Made by a program: the position numbers and the translations under genes. Of a stretch of 64,000 bases of DNA, positions 18,102 through 28,297 are shown in pieces. Origin of the DNA: Butyrivibrio sp. MC2021 (GTDB lineage: Bacteria > Bacillota > Clostridia > Lachnospirales > Lachnospiraceae). Numbering within the stretch: position 1 is the first letter of the stretch; the number at the start of each line of letters is the position of its first letter. Location of the stretch: contig NZ_JHXX01000001.1 in NCBI RefSeq assembly GCF_000621605.1, positions 868,001 through 932,000 of the forward strand, read 5' to 3'. The notes beneath the pieces are model-generated. The model saw only the letters and a program-made list of their open reading frames with translations, searched no databases and was not told the origin of the DNA.

Positions 18102-18294
18102 TTAAACTACTCTCCCAAAATCTAATAATCTTAAAAAGCGCATAAAAACGCACATTGATAGTATACCATAAGTTTCTAAAAAAATTTTTTGAAAAAAATT
18201 TATCTTACCTGCAACATTTTTTATCAGCCGTTTGTATATAGGGTAGAACGGCAAAAAACAAACAAATAATCAGCCGTCTTTTGGAGGGAACATT

Positions 18295-20004
18295 ATGAAA
18301 AGGTATATTAAAGGATTATCACTTCTTACAAGTATCACAATCATGGCAGCATCACTTACAGGCTGCGGCGGCATTAAGCAGAAGGCCGCCACAGAAGCCG
18401 AGTATCCGGCATATGAAACCGGGGCTGCACAGGCTCCCTATGAAGCTTCTCCTTCACCTTCTTACAATTATACTGATGCTGCGGAATGTGAAGCATGCCC
18501 GGAAACTTCCGATTCAGCCTATTCTCCAACTTACTCAAAGAGCGCAAACAGGGATGCAAAAACTGATGACAGCTATCGCAGAGGCGATGACAGCTATGCC
18601 AACTTAGACAGACAGGAAACCTATGAAAAGCCCGAAGAAACAGGATTTTTCTTAACTGAAGCACAGCCTCTTTCAACCTTTGCAGCAGATGTGGATACAG
18701 CATCCTATGCCAATGTCCGCAGAATGATAGAGTCAGGCTACAAGCTTCACAATATAAATGGCGATGCGGTTCGTGAAGAGGAGTTCCTCAACTACTTCTC
18801 CTATGACCTGGTTGCCCCAAAGAGAGGTCAGAAGTTTGGCGTAACCGCAGAGGTTTCAACCTGCCCCTGGAACCAGGATCACGAGCTTCTTTTTGTGGGA
18901 ATCAGAGCCGAGGATGACTTTGCGGAGGAAATGCCCGACAGCAACCTGGTTTTCCTTATTGATGTATCAGGTTCCATGAACAGCTCAGACAAGCTTGATC
19001 TTCTCAAGGATTCAATGCTTGACCTTGTTGATAATCTTCCGGAAAAAAGCACAATCTCCATCGTGACCTATGCAAGTAACGAGGAGCTCATTCTTGACGG
19101 TGTGGGAATCCAGGATAAAAAGAAGATCAAGCAGGCCATCAAGAGTCTCTACGCCCATGGCGCCACAGCAGGTCAGCGCGGAATGCAGATGGCTTATGAG
19201 GTTGCAAAGGAGAACTTTATCGAAGGCGGAAACAACCGTATCATCATGGCTACAGACGGGGACCTCAATGTAGGAATCTCAGATCCTGACGAGCTTGAAA
19301 GATTTATCGAAGAGAAAAAGAACGATGGCATCTACCTCTCAGTTCTCGGCTTCGGCACAGGTAATTACAAGGATGCAAGCCTTGAGAGACTTGCTGACTG
19401 CGGTAACGGCAACTACTCCTACATCGATTCCAAGCTTGAAGGTCACAAGGTTCTTGTGGAAGAGATGAGCTCAACTCTTGTCGCCGTTGCAAAGGATGTT
19501 AAGTTCCAGATGGAGTTCAATCCTGCCAAGGTCAATGCTTACAGACTTATAGGTTATCAGAACAGAACCCTGGCTGCCACAGACTTTGCAGATGATACCA
19601 AGGACGGCGGCGAGCTTGGCTCAGGCCACACCGTTGTTGCTCTTTACGAGATCATTCCCGCAGGCTCAGAGGCTGCTGTAAGCCTTAGATACCAGGGAAG
19701 CAATACAGAGGCAGATCCTTCTTCCGATTATGGCACACTGGCCCTTAGATACAAGGAGCCCGATGAGGACAAGTCACAGCTTGAAGAGTATGTTATCGGC
19801 AGCAAGCTCTACAGCGAAAAGCCCAGCGACAGCTTCCTGTTTGCAAGTTCAGTTGTTGAGTTCGCCATGATTCTGGAGGACAGCGATCACAAGGGAACAG
19901 CTACTCTCGACGGAATCCTTAAGACACTGAAGGAAATCGATGACACAGATGATTATAAAGATGAGTTCAGATATCTTGTAAAAAGGGTCTCCAAAGACGC
20001 TTGA
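18295..20004 (+). CDS. VWA-domain lipoprotein (YfbK type)
   Basis: 569 residues with a lipoprotein signal ending at LTGC (Cys 25). A low-complexity, Tyr/Pro/Ala-rich linker runs to about 115. The von Willebrand N-terminal block (TFAADVDTASYANVRRMIESG region) precedes a VWA domain with an intact MIDAS motif DVSGS at 223-227 and a later TDGDLN. The YfbK C-terminal region follows to the end. Such proteins bind ligands through a divalent metal on the cell surface; the partner is unknown. SD GGAGGG precedes the ATG. It is one of the few plus-strand genes, divergent from YfhO and convergent with the metallopeptidase. Confidence 0.9.
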   Translation: MKRYIKGLSLLTSITIMAASLTGCGGIKQKAATEAEYPAYETGAAQAPYEASPSPSYNYTDAAECEACPETSDSAYSPTYSKSANRDAKTDDSYRRGDDSYANLDRQETYEKPEETGFFLTEAQPLSTFAADVDTASYANVRRMIESGYKLHNINGDAVREEEFLNYFSYDLVAPKRGQKFGVTAEVSTCPWNQDHELLFVGIRAEDDFAEEMPDSNLVFLIDVSGSMNSSDKLDLLKDSMLDLVDNLPEKSTISIVTYASNEELILDGVGIQDKKKIKQAIKSLYAHGATAGQRGMQMAYEVAKENFIEGGNNRIIMATDGDLNVGISDPDELERFIEEKKNDGIYLSVLGFGTGNYKDASLERLADCGNGNYSYIDSKLEGHKVLVEEMSSTLVAVAKDVKFQMEFNPAKVNAYRLIGYQNRTLAATDFADDTKDGGELGSGHTVVALYEIIPAGSEAAVSLRYQGSNTEADPSSDYGTLALRYKEPDEDKSQLEEYVIGSKLYSEKPSDSFLFASSVVEFAMILEDSDHKGTATLDGILKTLKEIDDTDDYKDEFRYLVKRVSKDA

Positions 20005-20022
20005 TATAAAAACCCCCACTAA

Positions 20023-20054
20023 AATAGGGACGGTTCATAAGAACCGTCCCTATT
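20023..20054. terminator. shared bidirectional terminator
   Basis: Perfect 14-base arms AATAGGGACGGTTC and GAACCGTCCCTATT (20023-20036, 20041-20054) around ATAA. It lies between two convergent stops, with a modest T-rich tract on the minus-strand side. The GGGACGGTTC core resembles dispersed hairpins common in Clostridia (recollection). Confidence 0.8.
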
Positions 20055-20065
20055 GCATTGTCATT

Positions 20066-22765
20066 TTATTCTCCGGATGCTTCAGGAGCAGGGCCGTCAT
20101 CATTTGATTCAGGCTCAGGTTTTACCGCATCCAGTACTTCCTGGTTGTTGTCCTGATTGGGCTGCTCTTCAGGTGAAGGCTCCGGTTCCGATTCTGAAAT
20201 GATCAGTCCCGGCGGCGTGTAATCTTCCTGAGGCGCAGGTTCCGGTTCGGGGGTAACTTCAGGCTCCGGTGCCGGAGTTTCTTCAGGAGCTGTCACCTCT
20301 TCTGCGGGAGGCTGGGGCTGCTCAGGCTGCTGAGGTTCCGGTTCTGGCTCAGGATCTGAATCCTCTGCAGGGAATTCCGCAGTTTCTTCCGGATCTGTTT
20401 CCTCAGGCTCTGTTTCTTCGGATGAACTCTCAGAAGCAGATTCTTCCGTCTCATCCGACTTTTCCTTCTTATTCTTATCACCCTTGGAGGGCTTTTCTTC
20501 AGACTTATTATCCTCAGAATTATCGGAAGGCTTATCTACGCTGCCCCCCTGAGATGAGCTGTCCTGATTCTCGGATACATTCTCATCTGTGGAAGGAGTT
20601 GTGGTGTTTGGCGCCTTATTTTCAGCTGCAGGTTTTGCTGCTGCATCTTCGCCTTCATCCTGTGTAGTCTCTTCTTCCGAAGTGCTTCCACCGGAGTTTA
20701 CATCGCTTTTTCCACCGGATTCAAGGGCAGTCTTTACATCCGCTGTAGAAGCCTCGATCTCGTCCTCTAATACATAGGCCTTCTGCTTTCCTTTTTTCAG
20801 ACTCTTATTCAGCTGATATTCATCAGTGCTGGTAAAATCCAAAAGGATGGATCCGTTTACTGTGCCTTTTTCATCGCTGTTTGCGGCAAAATAGTTTAAT
20901 AGTTTGGCACAAAAGTCTGCGGATGAACCGTTGTCACAATCCTCCTGATCCTTGGAGGTCATGAACTTATTCATAAAATCATCAGTGTTTGAATAGTAAT
21001 TATAATCTCTCTTCTCCTTATCGGTAATCTTCTGGGATATCTCACCGATAAGCTTATCCAGGCTGTATCCGTCGTGAAGATTCTCAAGAATATGATTCAT
21101 TCCGCTGACGATGACTTTGCTGTCGATGGTATAGGTATCATTCTTTTTATTGGTCTTTATGGCATCTTTATCGTCATATGCCTTTGCAGCAAGATAGCTC
21201 AGATAAACCGTGGCCAGGTATCCGCTGGAGTACATCGCCATCTCATTTCCGCCATCGGCATTGGCCAGCTGCATCTGAGAATTAGACGAATAACTCTGAA
21301 CCATTGAATCTACGGAATATGTATCACTGCCTGCATCATAACCATATTTTGAAATGAAATCATTATTGCGGTACTGATAAGGGTTATCAACAGCTGTCGC
21401 GATTCCCTCAGTGAACCACTTGGGATACTTAAGACTATCATTTTCCACATAGGTCTTGGTATCTTCATCATACTCGATGCCTGTCATTCCGGTTCTGGTG
21501 TAATCCAGCATGTGGGCATGCATGAGCTCGTGGACCATGGTGTTATCAAGAAGTGAATATGCATCAGAACCATCCCCGGTCTCAGTACTGAAGACATAGG
21601 TTCCGGTATTTGTATCAAGTTTATAAAAATAACTGGCATCAACAACGAGTCTGTATTCTATTCCGCCATTCCCGTCATGTTCCCACTCCAGCTTGGCTAT
21701 TGCACCGTTTTCTTGTTCTTCATTCGTGCCTGTGTCTGGTTCAGTATCAGTACTTGTTCCGCTCTGCCCGGACTTGGTGAATGTAACATATAATCCGAGA
21801 TTTTCTCCCAGCTGCTTTCCTTCTTTGACAGCATCTTTATATGCAGGGAATTTCTGCTCCAAAAGAGCTACCGCCTCAGGCTCAACAACGTTTTTGATGA
21901 ATTTGATAAACCAGGCAAGCTCGTCGCTCTGATCGGGTATGCCTGCCTCCTCATTTCCACTGAAGACTGTCTCGGCATCTCCTTTTGCATGAACCGTAAC
22001 GAGCTCTTCCTTCTCTTTATCACTGATCTTTGGTCTGGAGGTGTAGTCATTTGCCCCTTTTTTCTTTCCTCCGCCGCCCTTGTTGCCACCGGCCTGCTGT
22101 TCCTCGGGAACATAGGGCTTGCCTGCATCTTCAGAGGGCTTATACTCATACTCCACCTCTTCATCATAGGCATAGTACTGAGGAGTAGGCTTGGCCTCCA
22201 CCTTGTTTTTGCCCGGAAGAAGGGGTGTGATGTAGGTGACACCGCTGGATGGATTAGAGAGGGTTGCAACTCCGGTCTTCGCCATCAGGTCAGTCACAAA
22301 ATCAGGAAGCCATATGTCATAGCTGACATTGCTGCCCTGGGCCATGGCATAACCCTCAGGAAGATAGAATGCTATAAGGGGATAGCATTTAACCACTCCT
22401 TCTATCTCCAAAGCAACCTTCAGAAGATTTCCGTTCTGATCAACCCAGATAACGGGAACTTCCCAGCTCATTCCGCTGTCTGCGGTAACCGTTGCGGAAG
22501 TATCAAGGATCTGGCCGTGTACAGGTCTGTCCAGGTTGGTCACCTTAAAGCCCTTTACATAGATTATCCTGCCGTTGGCCAGGGTCTTAAAGTAGTCCTT
22601 TCCCTGCCTTGCAGCCTTCTGCACCGCTGTACTGGTGATGGCGTTGGCAATTTTCGCCGCATTGGCGCCATCCAGGTTAGCTGCCCTGGCGGATATCGCA
22701 TGCATATTGGCGCAAAGAAGCAATGCGCTCATGGTCAAACTAATGAATCTCAGCCATTTCTTCAT
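20066..22765 (-). CDS. secreted zinc metallopeptidase with acidic Pro-rich tail
   Basis: 899 residues from MKKWLRF, preceded by a GAGGG site; the longer frame upstream lacks support. The signal peptide ends near ARAANLDG. The peptidase centre HELMHAHMLDY has the HExxH at 412-416, and a second Glu in WFTEGIA (about 452) fits the third zinc ligand of gluzincins. An earlier Lys/Gly-rich linker lies near 250. From about residue 690 to the end the chain is Glu/Pro/Ser-rich with EPEPEP runs and probably disordered. There is no LPXTG motif. Substrates are unknown. A bidirectional terminator separates it from the convergent VWA lipoprotein. Confidence 0.85.
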   Translation of the reverse strand: MKKWLRFISLTMSALLLCANMHAISARAANLDGANAAKIANAITSTAVQKAARQGKDYFKTLANGRIIYVKGFKVTNLDRPVHGQILDTSATVTADSGMSWEVPVIWVDQNGNLLKVALEIEGVVKCYPLIAFYLPEGYAMAQGSNVSYDIWLPDFVTDLMAKTGVATLSNPSSGVTYITPLLPGKNKVEAKPTPQYYAYDEEVEYEYKPSEDAGKPYVPEEQQAGGNKGGGGKKKGANDYTSRPKISDKEKEELVTVHAKGDAETVFSGNEEAGIPDQSDELAWFIKFIKNVVEPEAVALLEQKFPAYKDAVKEGKQLGENLGLYVTFTKSGQSGTSTDTEPDTGTNEEQENGAIAKLEWEHDGNGGIEYRLVVDASYFYKLDTNTGTYVFSTETGDGSDAYSLLDNTMVHELMHAHMLDYTRTGMTGIEYDEDTKTYVENDSLKYPKWFTEGIATAVDNPYQYRNNDFISKYGYDAGSDTYSVDSMVQSYSSNSQMQLANADGGNEMAMYSSGYLATVYLSYLAAKAYDDKDAIKTNKKNDTYTIDSKVIVSGMNHILENLHDGYSLDKLIGEISQKITDKEKRDYNYYSNTDDFMNKFMTSKDQEDCDNGSSADFCAKLLNYFAANSDEKGTVNGSILLDFTSTDEYQLNKSLKKGKQKAYVLEDEIEASTADVKTALESGGKSDVNSGGSTSEEETTQDEGEDAAAKPAAENKAPNTTTPSTDENVSENQDSSSQGGSVDKPSDNSEDNKSEEKPSKGDKNKKEKSDETEESASESSSEETEPEETDPEETAEFPAEDSDPEPEPEPQQPEQPQPPAEEVTAPEETPAPEPEVTPEPEPAPQEDYTPPGLIISESEPEPSPEEQPNQDNNQEVLDAVKPEPESNDDGPAPEASGE

Positions 22766-22892
22766 ATTTCGTTCCCTCTTAACGGTTGAAATCAGAAATA
22801 AAAATTCACTTTTTTGCACAAAAAAACATTCTACACCAATCAGTATATCGTCATTATTTGTTCTAAATATAACCTTTTCCTTAAAATAAAAT

Positions 22893-22922
22893 GAAAAAAA
22901 GTACCGGACATCTGTCCGGTAC
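22893..22922 (-). terminator. intrinsic terminator after the GGDEF gene
   Basis: Arms GTACCGGACA (22901-22910) and TGTCCGGTAC (22913-22922), followed on the minus strand by a run of seven T residues. Confidence 0.85.
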
Positions 22923-22939
22923 TAAAATAATTCAAAATA

Positions 22940-24790
22940 TTAAAAAATCTCTCTGGCGCCCTTTTTCATCTTGTACATCTGCTCGTCAGCAATGGCGATG
23001 ATCTCGTCCAGGTTGAGCTCCTCTGTAAGAACAGTGGAATAGGTTCCGTAGCTGGCTGCCACATTGTATCCCAGGCGCCTGCTGTCTATCTCCAGATGTT
23101 CCTTCATCTTGTTGATAAGACTGGCCACATTCCTGTCCCCGGGAACAAGAGCGATCATCTCGTCGCCGCCGAATCTTACAAGCAACGCTTCCTCAGGGCA
23201 TTCAGCTCTGAAGGCCTTGGCCACCGTGGCTATGGCTCTGTCGCCGGCCGCGTGTCCGTGATTATCATTGATGGACTTAAGTCCGTTCAGATCTGCCATG
23301 ATAATATTCAGTGTCTTTCCTTTGTTCTGAGGCTTACTCTTAAATTCCTCATATTTGGCAAGGAAAGCAACTCTGTTATAAAGTCCCGTAAGAGCATCAT
23401 TCTGATACATCTTCTGAATCTTGTCCTTAAGGAACCGCTGATAACGAATTGTGATAAATCCGCCAAAGCCCATACACAGGCAATTGGTGACACTGGGTGT
23501 CTTGGAATAATCGATAAGATCATATCTGTCAAAGGTATAGCACACAAAGCCTATAGCCTTTCCCATGTATTCAAGTGCATTGAAAATGAGCGGATATCCC
23601 TTATCCAGGGCCTCCTTGAGATTGGGGATCACCTGCTCCTTGTTATAGGCTACAATCCCATCGGAATCGCTATAGCTGTTATAAATCACGCTCATGCGGG
23701 AGTTATCTATATCCTCAAGGAAATAATCCTTCTCGATCTCAAAACATGCATCCTTGACCACACAGCACATATTGTCATCAAGATTATCTCTTATGAGCTT
23801 GGTACATTCAAAAAGATTCTCACAGGCCATGATCTTGGATGTGAGCACATGCATCACATGAATATCATCCTGATGATGATAAAATCTGTTATTCAGGCTG
23901 TGCACCACCGAAACGGTTCCGAGGCTTCTTCTCTCACAGCCGCAGGACTCATTGGAAACAAAGGATGGCACGATCCACTTCTCCACATCCTTATTTCCGG
24001 CGAGAACCTCCATAACGGCCTCGTCAACAGCCTTGGCAAGATCCAGGCTGTCACACATGGCAGTGGTCATGCCGGGCTTTGACAAAAATGCCTCATCAAT
24101 TCCATCAAAACCGGATATTATTACATCCTCCGGGGTCCTCACTCCTGCTGCAGAAAAAACATCGCAGATATTGATGGCCATGATGTCATTGGCGCAGATA
24201 ACTGCATCCGGAAGCTCTTCTCTCTTAAGGAGCTCCTTCGCAACCTTCCTTGCAGGATCCGACCAGAAATCTCCATAGCTGAGCATGCTGTCGTCGAAGG
24301 CGATACCATTCTCGGCTATTACCTTCTTGAATACATCTATTCTCTCATTGGAGAACTCACTGTGCTTCTTGCCGGCCACAAAATGCGGTCTCTTTGCGCC
24401 GTGGTATTCTATGATATGTCTCACCACAGCCTCAAAGCCCTTGGCGTAATCAAACTTCACCCGGGCCACATTATCAAAATCGCCGTCCACCACAATACAA
24501 GGCACGTTGTACTCTGTGGCACGGTCAATAATATGCTGTATTACTTCTCTCTTCTTGATCTTCTCAGCCATAATGATAACAACATCAGTCTTATCATACT
24601 GGATCAGATCATACACTGAGGATTCGGCCTGATAGTCCCCACTATTGCCGATCTCAGAGTTCATGGCATAAAGAAACAACCTGCAGTTCTGTTCCTTAAG
24701 CATTTCGTTAAGGTTAGTAACGCTGTCAAAAAACTGAGGATCATAAATCCTATAGGCGCATAGCGCTACAATTCTCTTCCCATCTATCAT
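22940..24790 (-). CDS. diguanylate cyclase with a LacI-like sugar-binding sensor
   Basis: 616 residues, with no signal peptide or membrane helix, so cytosolic. Residues 1-280 resemble the ligand-binding domain of LacI-family regulators (VALCAYRIYDPQFFDSV start, later GFDGIDEAFLSKPGMTT) but with no helix-turn-helix in front. A linker with possible GAF-like fold leads to a GGDEF domain (DALTGLYNR near 455; GGDEM at 541-545). Met in the last place is unusual, though the GGDE part is intact. The RxxD inhibitory site is absent. I start at the second candidate (ATG, SD GGGGAG at 7 bases) rather than the TTG five codons earlier. Predicted to make c-di-GMP in response to a sugar. Confidence 0.88.
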   Translation of the reverse strand: MIDGKRIVALCAYRIYDPQFFDSVTNLNEMLKEQNCRLFLYAMNSEIGNSGDYQAESSVYDLIQYDKTDVVIIMAEKIKKREVIQHIIDRATEYNVPCIVVDGDFDNVARVKFDYAKGFEAVVRHIIEYHGAKRPHFVAGKKHSEFSNERIDVFKKVIAENGIAFDDSMLSYGDFWSDPARKVAKELLKREELPDAVICANDIMAINICDVFSAAGVRTPEDVIISGFDGIDEAFLSKPGMTTAMCDSLDLAKAVDEAVMEVLAGNKDVEKWIVPSFVSNESCGCERRSLGTVSVVHSLNNRFYHHQDDIHVMHVLTSKIMACENLFECTKLIRDNLDDNMCCVVKDACFEIEKDYFLEDIDNSRMSVIYNSYSDSDGIVAYNKEQVIPNLKEALDKGYPLIFNALEYMGKAIGFVCYTFDRYDLIDYSKTPSVTNCLCMGFGGFITIRYQRFLKDKIQKMYQNDALTGLYNRVAFLAKYEEFKSKPQNKGKTLNIIMADLNGLKSINDNHGHAAGDRAIATVAKAFRAECPEEALLVRFGGDEMIALVPGDRNVASLINKMKEHLEIDSRRLGYNVAASYGTYSTVLTEELNLDEIIAIADEQMYKMKKGAREIF

Positions 24791-24877
24791 CGTAAATCTC
24801 CCCAATATTACGAATCATAACTCATTCATATATTTTATCACAAGAAACAGCTATTTTCTTACTAGAATTTGCAAACT

Positions 24878-26428
24878 TTATAGTAAATATTTCACCTTCA
24901 GACTCTCATAGGCATCCTGCATCATCTTAAAGGTCTCCTCATCACCGCTTGCCCCATCGGGATGAAAGGTCTTGCACAGATTTTTGTATCTGGCGTTAAG
25001 GGTCTCAAGATCATTACATCCATGGAAGAACATCAACCCGTCCTCCGTGCCTTTCTCTGTGCCATTCTCTGTGCCCGTTTCCTTATGAGTTCCTGTTCCG
25101 TTTTTTACACAAAGAAAAGCATTCCTGAGCTCATCCTCGGAGTTGATCACGGTCCACTCAGCTCTAACTTTCTCATCCAGAAGTACAGGTTCTCCGTTTT
25201 CTGACAGGCCCACAACGTTATAGGCTGAGTTCCATCTTCCGGTATAGGCATAAATAACCTGGCTGTGGACTCCATTGGTCCTAAAGAGCATCGGCACCGA
25301 CCTGTTGATCTCACCGTAGTAATATCTATAAGGTCTCTGGCCCTTATCCACCTTGGAATCTGCCATTGCAGCTATCTTTTTGTCCCGTTCTTCCGCAGGC
25401 TCGTTAAGCACTTCATCCAGAGCATCGATTATCTTCTGAGCGTACTTATCATCATAGTCCGGGAAGCCGTCATCATAGCCGGGCTCCATCATCTTCTGTA
25501 AAAAGACTCCGAAGTCATCAGTAAAGGTCTTCTCCATGTTGGCGTTGTTGGTCACTCTCCAGCAGCCAAGCTTTAGCTCATCAAGAGGGTCCACCGGAAT
25601 ATTCCAGTTGACGGTTCCGTTCCCTGCAAGGCTGACAAAGTTGAAAAAGAAGGGCTCAAAATCAAGCCTTTCACTGAGGTAATGCTGAAGGGCCGCAATA
25701 TGCTCATTATTCTGAAGAAGCGGATTATATATCTTACACTTTTCCCCGTTGTAAGCTTCAAAATCCCAATAATCCTCAGAGAGGCTCTTCATATTGAACA
25801 CACCGCTTCTGTTCTTGGCCTCTATTACATATACCATTGATCCGAAGATCACAAGGGCGTCTATCTCCTGGAAAGAGCCGTTTTCTTCGGGAATAAGCAG
25901 GTCAAAAAAGATATAGGTTCTGAAATTCTTAAAGCTGGCTCTGGCCTTCTGATATCCCACTTCCACCAGATACTTGCCGGTCTTTTCCACATCTGCGGCC
26001 ACTTCTTCATAGGGATAGTTATTGCGCTGATAATAAAGTGAGCTATAGTAGTTGTAGATAAGAGTCTCAGGGTTGACGTTTCTGTTAGGATTATTGGCCC
26101 CTGCAACATTCTTGGCTATGGCACCGATAAAAGTCTGAGGGCGGGTATATTTTCCGATGATCGGAACTCCGCAGGCAGGGCATGTATTTCTTAATGCCCT
26201 GTCAGCAGCAGCCCTGTCTATATAGCTGCCGCAGCCTATGCAATAATATCCCGGTTCCCCGAAGACTTTCATTGCTGAAGATCTTGTCAGCATCTGAAGC
26301 TGATTCACCGTTTTTTGTTTGGAAAAATAATTATTTCTACTGTCTACTTTCAGTGCGGTAGGTTTTCCGCATTTAAGACAGAAATTAGCAGTGTCGCTTA
26401 CCTGGGCGCCACAGTGAATACAATACAT
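24878..26428 (-). CDS. zinc-ribbon, NERD and J-domain protein
   Basis: 516 residues from MYCIHC (SD GGAGGAG just upstream). Two zinc ribbons lie in front: Cys 3, 6, 17, 20, and a second set beginning CIGC and CPAC. A NERD domain follows (nuclease-related), with the core EIDALVIFGSMVYVIEAKN carrying Asp, Glu and Lys as in restriction-like nucleases. The C-terminus ends in a small J-domain-like helix pair with HPD at 489-491, near CNDLETLNARYKNLC. A J-domain would recruit DnaK. The combined role is unknown; nucleic acid repair or degradation is an inference from NERD. It is followed by the GGDEF gene at 87 bases. Confidence 0.82.
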   Translation of the reverse strand: MYCIHCGAQVSDTANFCLKCGKPTALKVDSRNNYFSKQKTVNQLQMLTRSSAMKVFGEPGYYCIGCGSYIDRAAADRALRNTCPACGVPIIGKYTRPQTFIGAIAKNVAGANNPNRNVNPETLIYNYYSSLYYQRNNYPYEEVAADVEKTGKYLVEVGYQKARASFKNFRTYIFFDLLIPEENGSFQEIDALVIFGSMVYVIEAKNRSGVFNMKSLSEDYWDFEAYNGEKCKIYNPLLQNNEHIAALQHYLSERLDFEPFFFNFVSLAGNGTVNWNIPVDPLDELKLGCWRVTNNANMEKTFTDDFGVFLQKMMEPGYDDGFPDYDDKYAQKIIDALDEVLNEPAEERDKKIAAMADSKVDKGQRPYRYYYGEINRSVPMLFRTNGVHSQVIYAYTGRWNSAYNVVGLSENGEPVLLDEKVRAEWTVINSEDELRNAFLCVKNGTGTHKETGTENGTEKGTEDGLMFFHGCNDLETLNARYKNLCKTFHPDGASGDEETFKMMQDAYESLKVKYLL

Positions 26429-26506
26429 TGCTCTCCTCCAAAAATAACTTTCCACTCATATTACAATATAAGACCTTTGTTATCAAGCAAGACCTAGGCA
26501 AAGTAA

Positions 26507-26550
26507 AGAGCCGGCTCCCTTACGGAAACCGGCTCTCCTGATATTATTTT
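26507..26550. terminator. intrinsic terminator after the chemoreceptor gene
   Basis: Eight-base arms AGAGCCGG (26507-26514) and CCGGCTCT (26529-26536) with a 14-base loop. Minus-strand flank is TTTACTTTG. A long T run (26545-26553) follows on the plus side. Confidence 0.65.
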
Positions 26551-26560
26551 TTTATTATGA

Positions 26561-28285
26561 TCAGAACTTGAATTTATTAACCTCGTCGTCAAGCTGCTGG
26601 GCAATCTGTGCGTTTTCGTTGGCAACGATCTTGTTGGATTTCATGTTGTCGGACATTTCCGCAACCGCACCGGCTACATCCTCGATGCCTCTTGCGCTTT
26701 CGTCAACTGCTGTTGTTACATCATCCATGGCCTGGGATACGAAGTTCATGGAGCTCTCTATGGTCTGGGAAGCCTTCTCAACATTCCTAAGCATCTCAGA
26801 AATTTTCTGAGCATCTTCCTGGTATTGAACACCGGTATCCATAAGCTGATGATATCCGCCGATGGTCTTCTCTCTTACAAACTCAACCATCTTGGTGGCT
26901 TCGTCTGCGAGACCTCTTACGTTGCCGATAACCTCCTCTGAAATAACCTGGATCTTCTTGGCTGTTTCTGCTGAGTTGGTGGCAAGTCCGCTGATCTCTT
27001 CAGCAACTACTGCAAAGCCTTTGCCATGTTCACCGGCTCTGGCAGCCTCAATGCTGGCATTAAGTGACAAAAGATTGGTCTGGGATGCTATCTCAAGAAT
27101 TGTCTGGGTAAGTCCGCTGATGCCCTCAACAGCCTTGGACTTCTCAATCTTTTCATTAAGACTGTCAGTCATCTCATCCGCTGCACGTCGTGCCTCTTCT
27201 GTCTCGCTCTCAGCATGCTTTCTCATTTCCATAGCACGCCCTTCCATCTCGCCTGCATAATTTGTTCCGGTCTGAACACTGGTAAACATTTCCTGAACTT
27301 CGTCTTTTACCTTGTTGGTGGACTCCTGAACCTGGGCAAGAGAAGCACTGGTCTCTTCCATGGCTGCGCTCATCTCTTCCATGGTGGCGGATACACCGCT
27401 TAACTGATCGTTGGTCTTAACCGTGGTCTCCAGAGCTGTTTCAACTGAGCCTGACAGGTTGTTTGAGCTTTCTGAAATGGAGCTTACTACACTTCTGATA
27501 TGCTCCAGCAGGTTATTGATATTGGATGCGATATCCGAAACCTCATCATTTCCCTTAACCTCGATATGCTGGGTAAGGTCTCCGTCGTGACTTACCAGAT
27601 CATAGATCTTCTTATCTACCGCTTCAAGACCGTACGCAATACCGTTTCCGAGAATAATAGAAAGGACAGCTGCCACAACAGACAAAACAGCTGCGATGAT
27701 CAGAATTCTCTCAATAATAGCCTTTAATGCTTTTGTAAGGTCATCTACTATATAATCGATGCCCAGAAGACCTGTCTGCTTGCCCTCTTTATTATAAATA
27801 GGTGCATAAGCAGTTATAAAACTGTTTCCTGAAGCATTCTTTTCAACTATTCCGGTAACATAGCCTCCCTGAGAAAATGCCTTGGCGATGTCATCGGCAT
27901 AAGCAGCTTCAACAGGTGTTCCGATGGCTATTCCGGCGGACTCCGGTGCACAGAGGTAAACATTCTGTCCGCCTCTCTCACCGATAGCATAAATTCCGCA
28001 GATATGAGCAGATTCCTCCACGGTCTTCATCTCTTCCCTCATGACAGTATTGGCATAACTGCTGTCTGCGCCGGCCTCTAAAAGTCCCAGAAGATTTCCG
28101 TTCATCTCATAGGCCGCCACCTTAACCAGGGCAAGAGTATCTTCGGATGCGCTTTTTACATAGCTTGCATGAATATAATTGTATATGATAAGTCCCATTA
28201 CCACGCAGGTAATGATGTTTATAAAAATACTGCCCAGAACTATCTTCATTTTTATACTGAATCTGGCGCCTCTTTTCTCTTTCAT
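26561..28285 (-). CDS. methyl-accepting chemotaxis protein
   Basis: 574 residues. Membrane helices at about 12-34 and 190-212 enclose an outer Cache-like sensor. A HAMP linker (about 213-265) and a signalling domain with the conserved tip ([20 protein letters not shown]) follow. It would pass ligand signals to CheA/CheW. SD AGGAGG is present. It starts 12 bases after the stop of a solute-binding lipoprotein gene, so the two form an operon. No transporter permease accompanies them, which suggests the lipoprotein feeds ligand information to this receptor (inference). Confidence 0.95.
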   Translation of the reverse strand: MKEKRGARFSIKMKIVLGSIFINIITCVVMGLIIYNYIHASYVKSASEDTLALVKVAAYEMNGNLLGLLEAGADSSYANTVMREEMKTVEESAHICGIYAIGERGGQNVYLCAPESAGIAIGTPVEAAYADDIAKAFSQGGYVTGIVEKNASGNSFITAYAPIYNKEGKQTGLLGIDYIVDDLTKALKAIIERILIIAAVLSVVAAVLSIILGNGIAYGLEAVDKKIYDLVSHDGDLTQHIEVKGNDEVSDIASNINNLLEHIRSVVSSISESSNNLSGSVETALETTVKTNDQLSGVSATMEEMSAAMEETSASLAQVQESTNKVKDEVQEMFTSVQTGTNYAGEMEGRAMEMRKHAESETEEARRAADEMTDSLNEKIEKSKAVEGISGLTQTILEIASQTNLLSLNASIEAARAGEHGKGFAVVAEEISGLATNSAETAKKIQVISEEVIGNVRGLADEATKMVEFVREKTIGGYHQLMDTGVQYQEDAQKISEMLRNVEKASQTIESSMNFVSQAMDDVTTAVDESARGIEDVAGAVAEMSDNMKSNKIVANENAQIAQQLDDEVNKFKF

Positions 28286-28297
28286 GTCAGGTCCTCC

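Noticed and set aside
20023..20054. Insertion-element end at the GGGACGGTTC hairpin
   Set aside because: No transposase or target duplication is visible, and its place between two convergent stops fits a terminator.
23096..24082. A 328-codon plus-strand frame opposite the GGDEF gene
   Set aside because: It has no SD or family motif, and the opposite strand has a clear two-domain protein.
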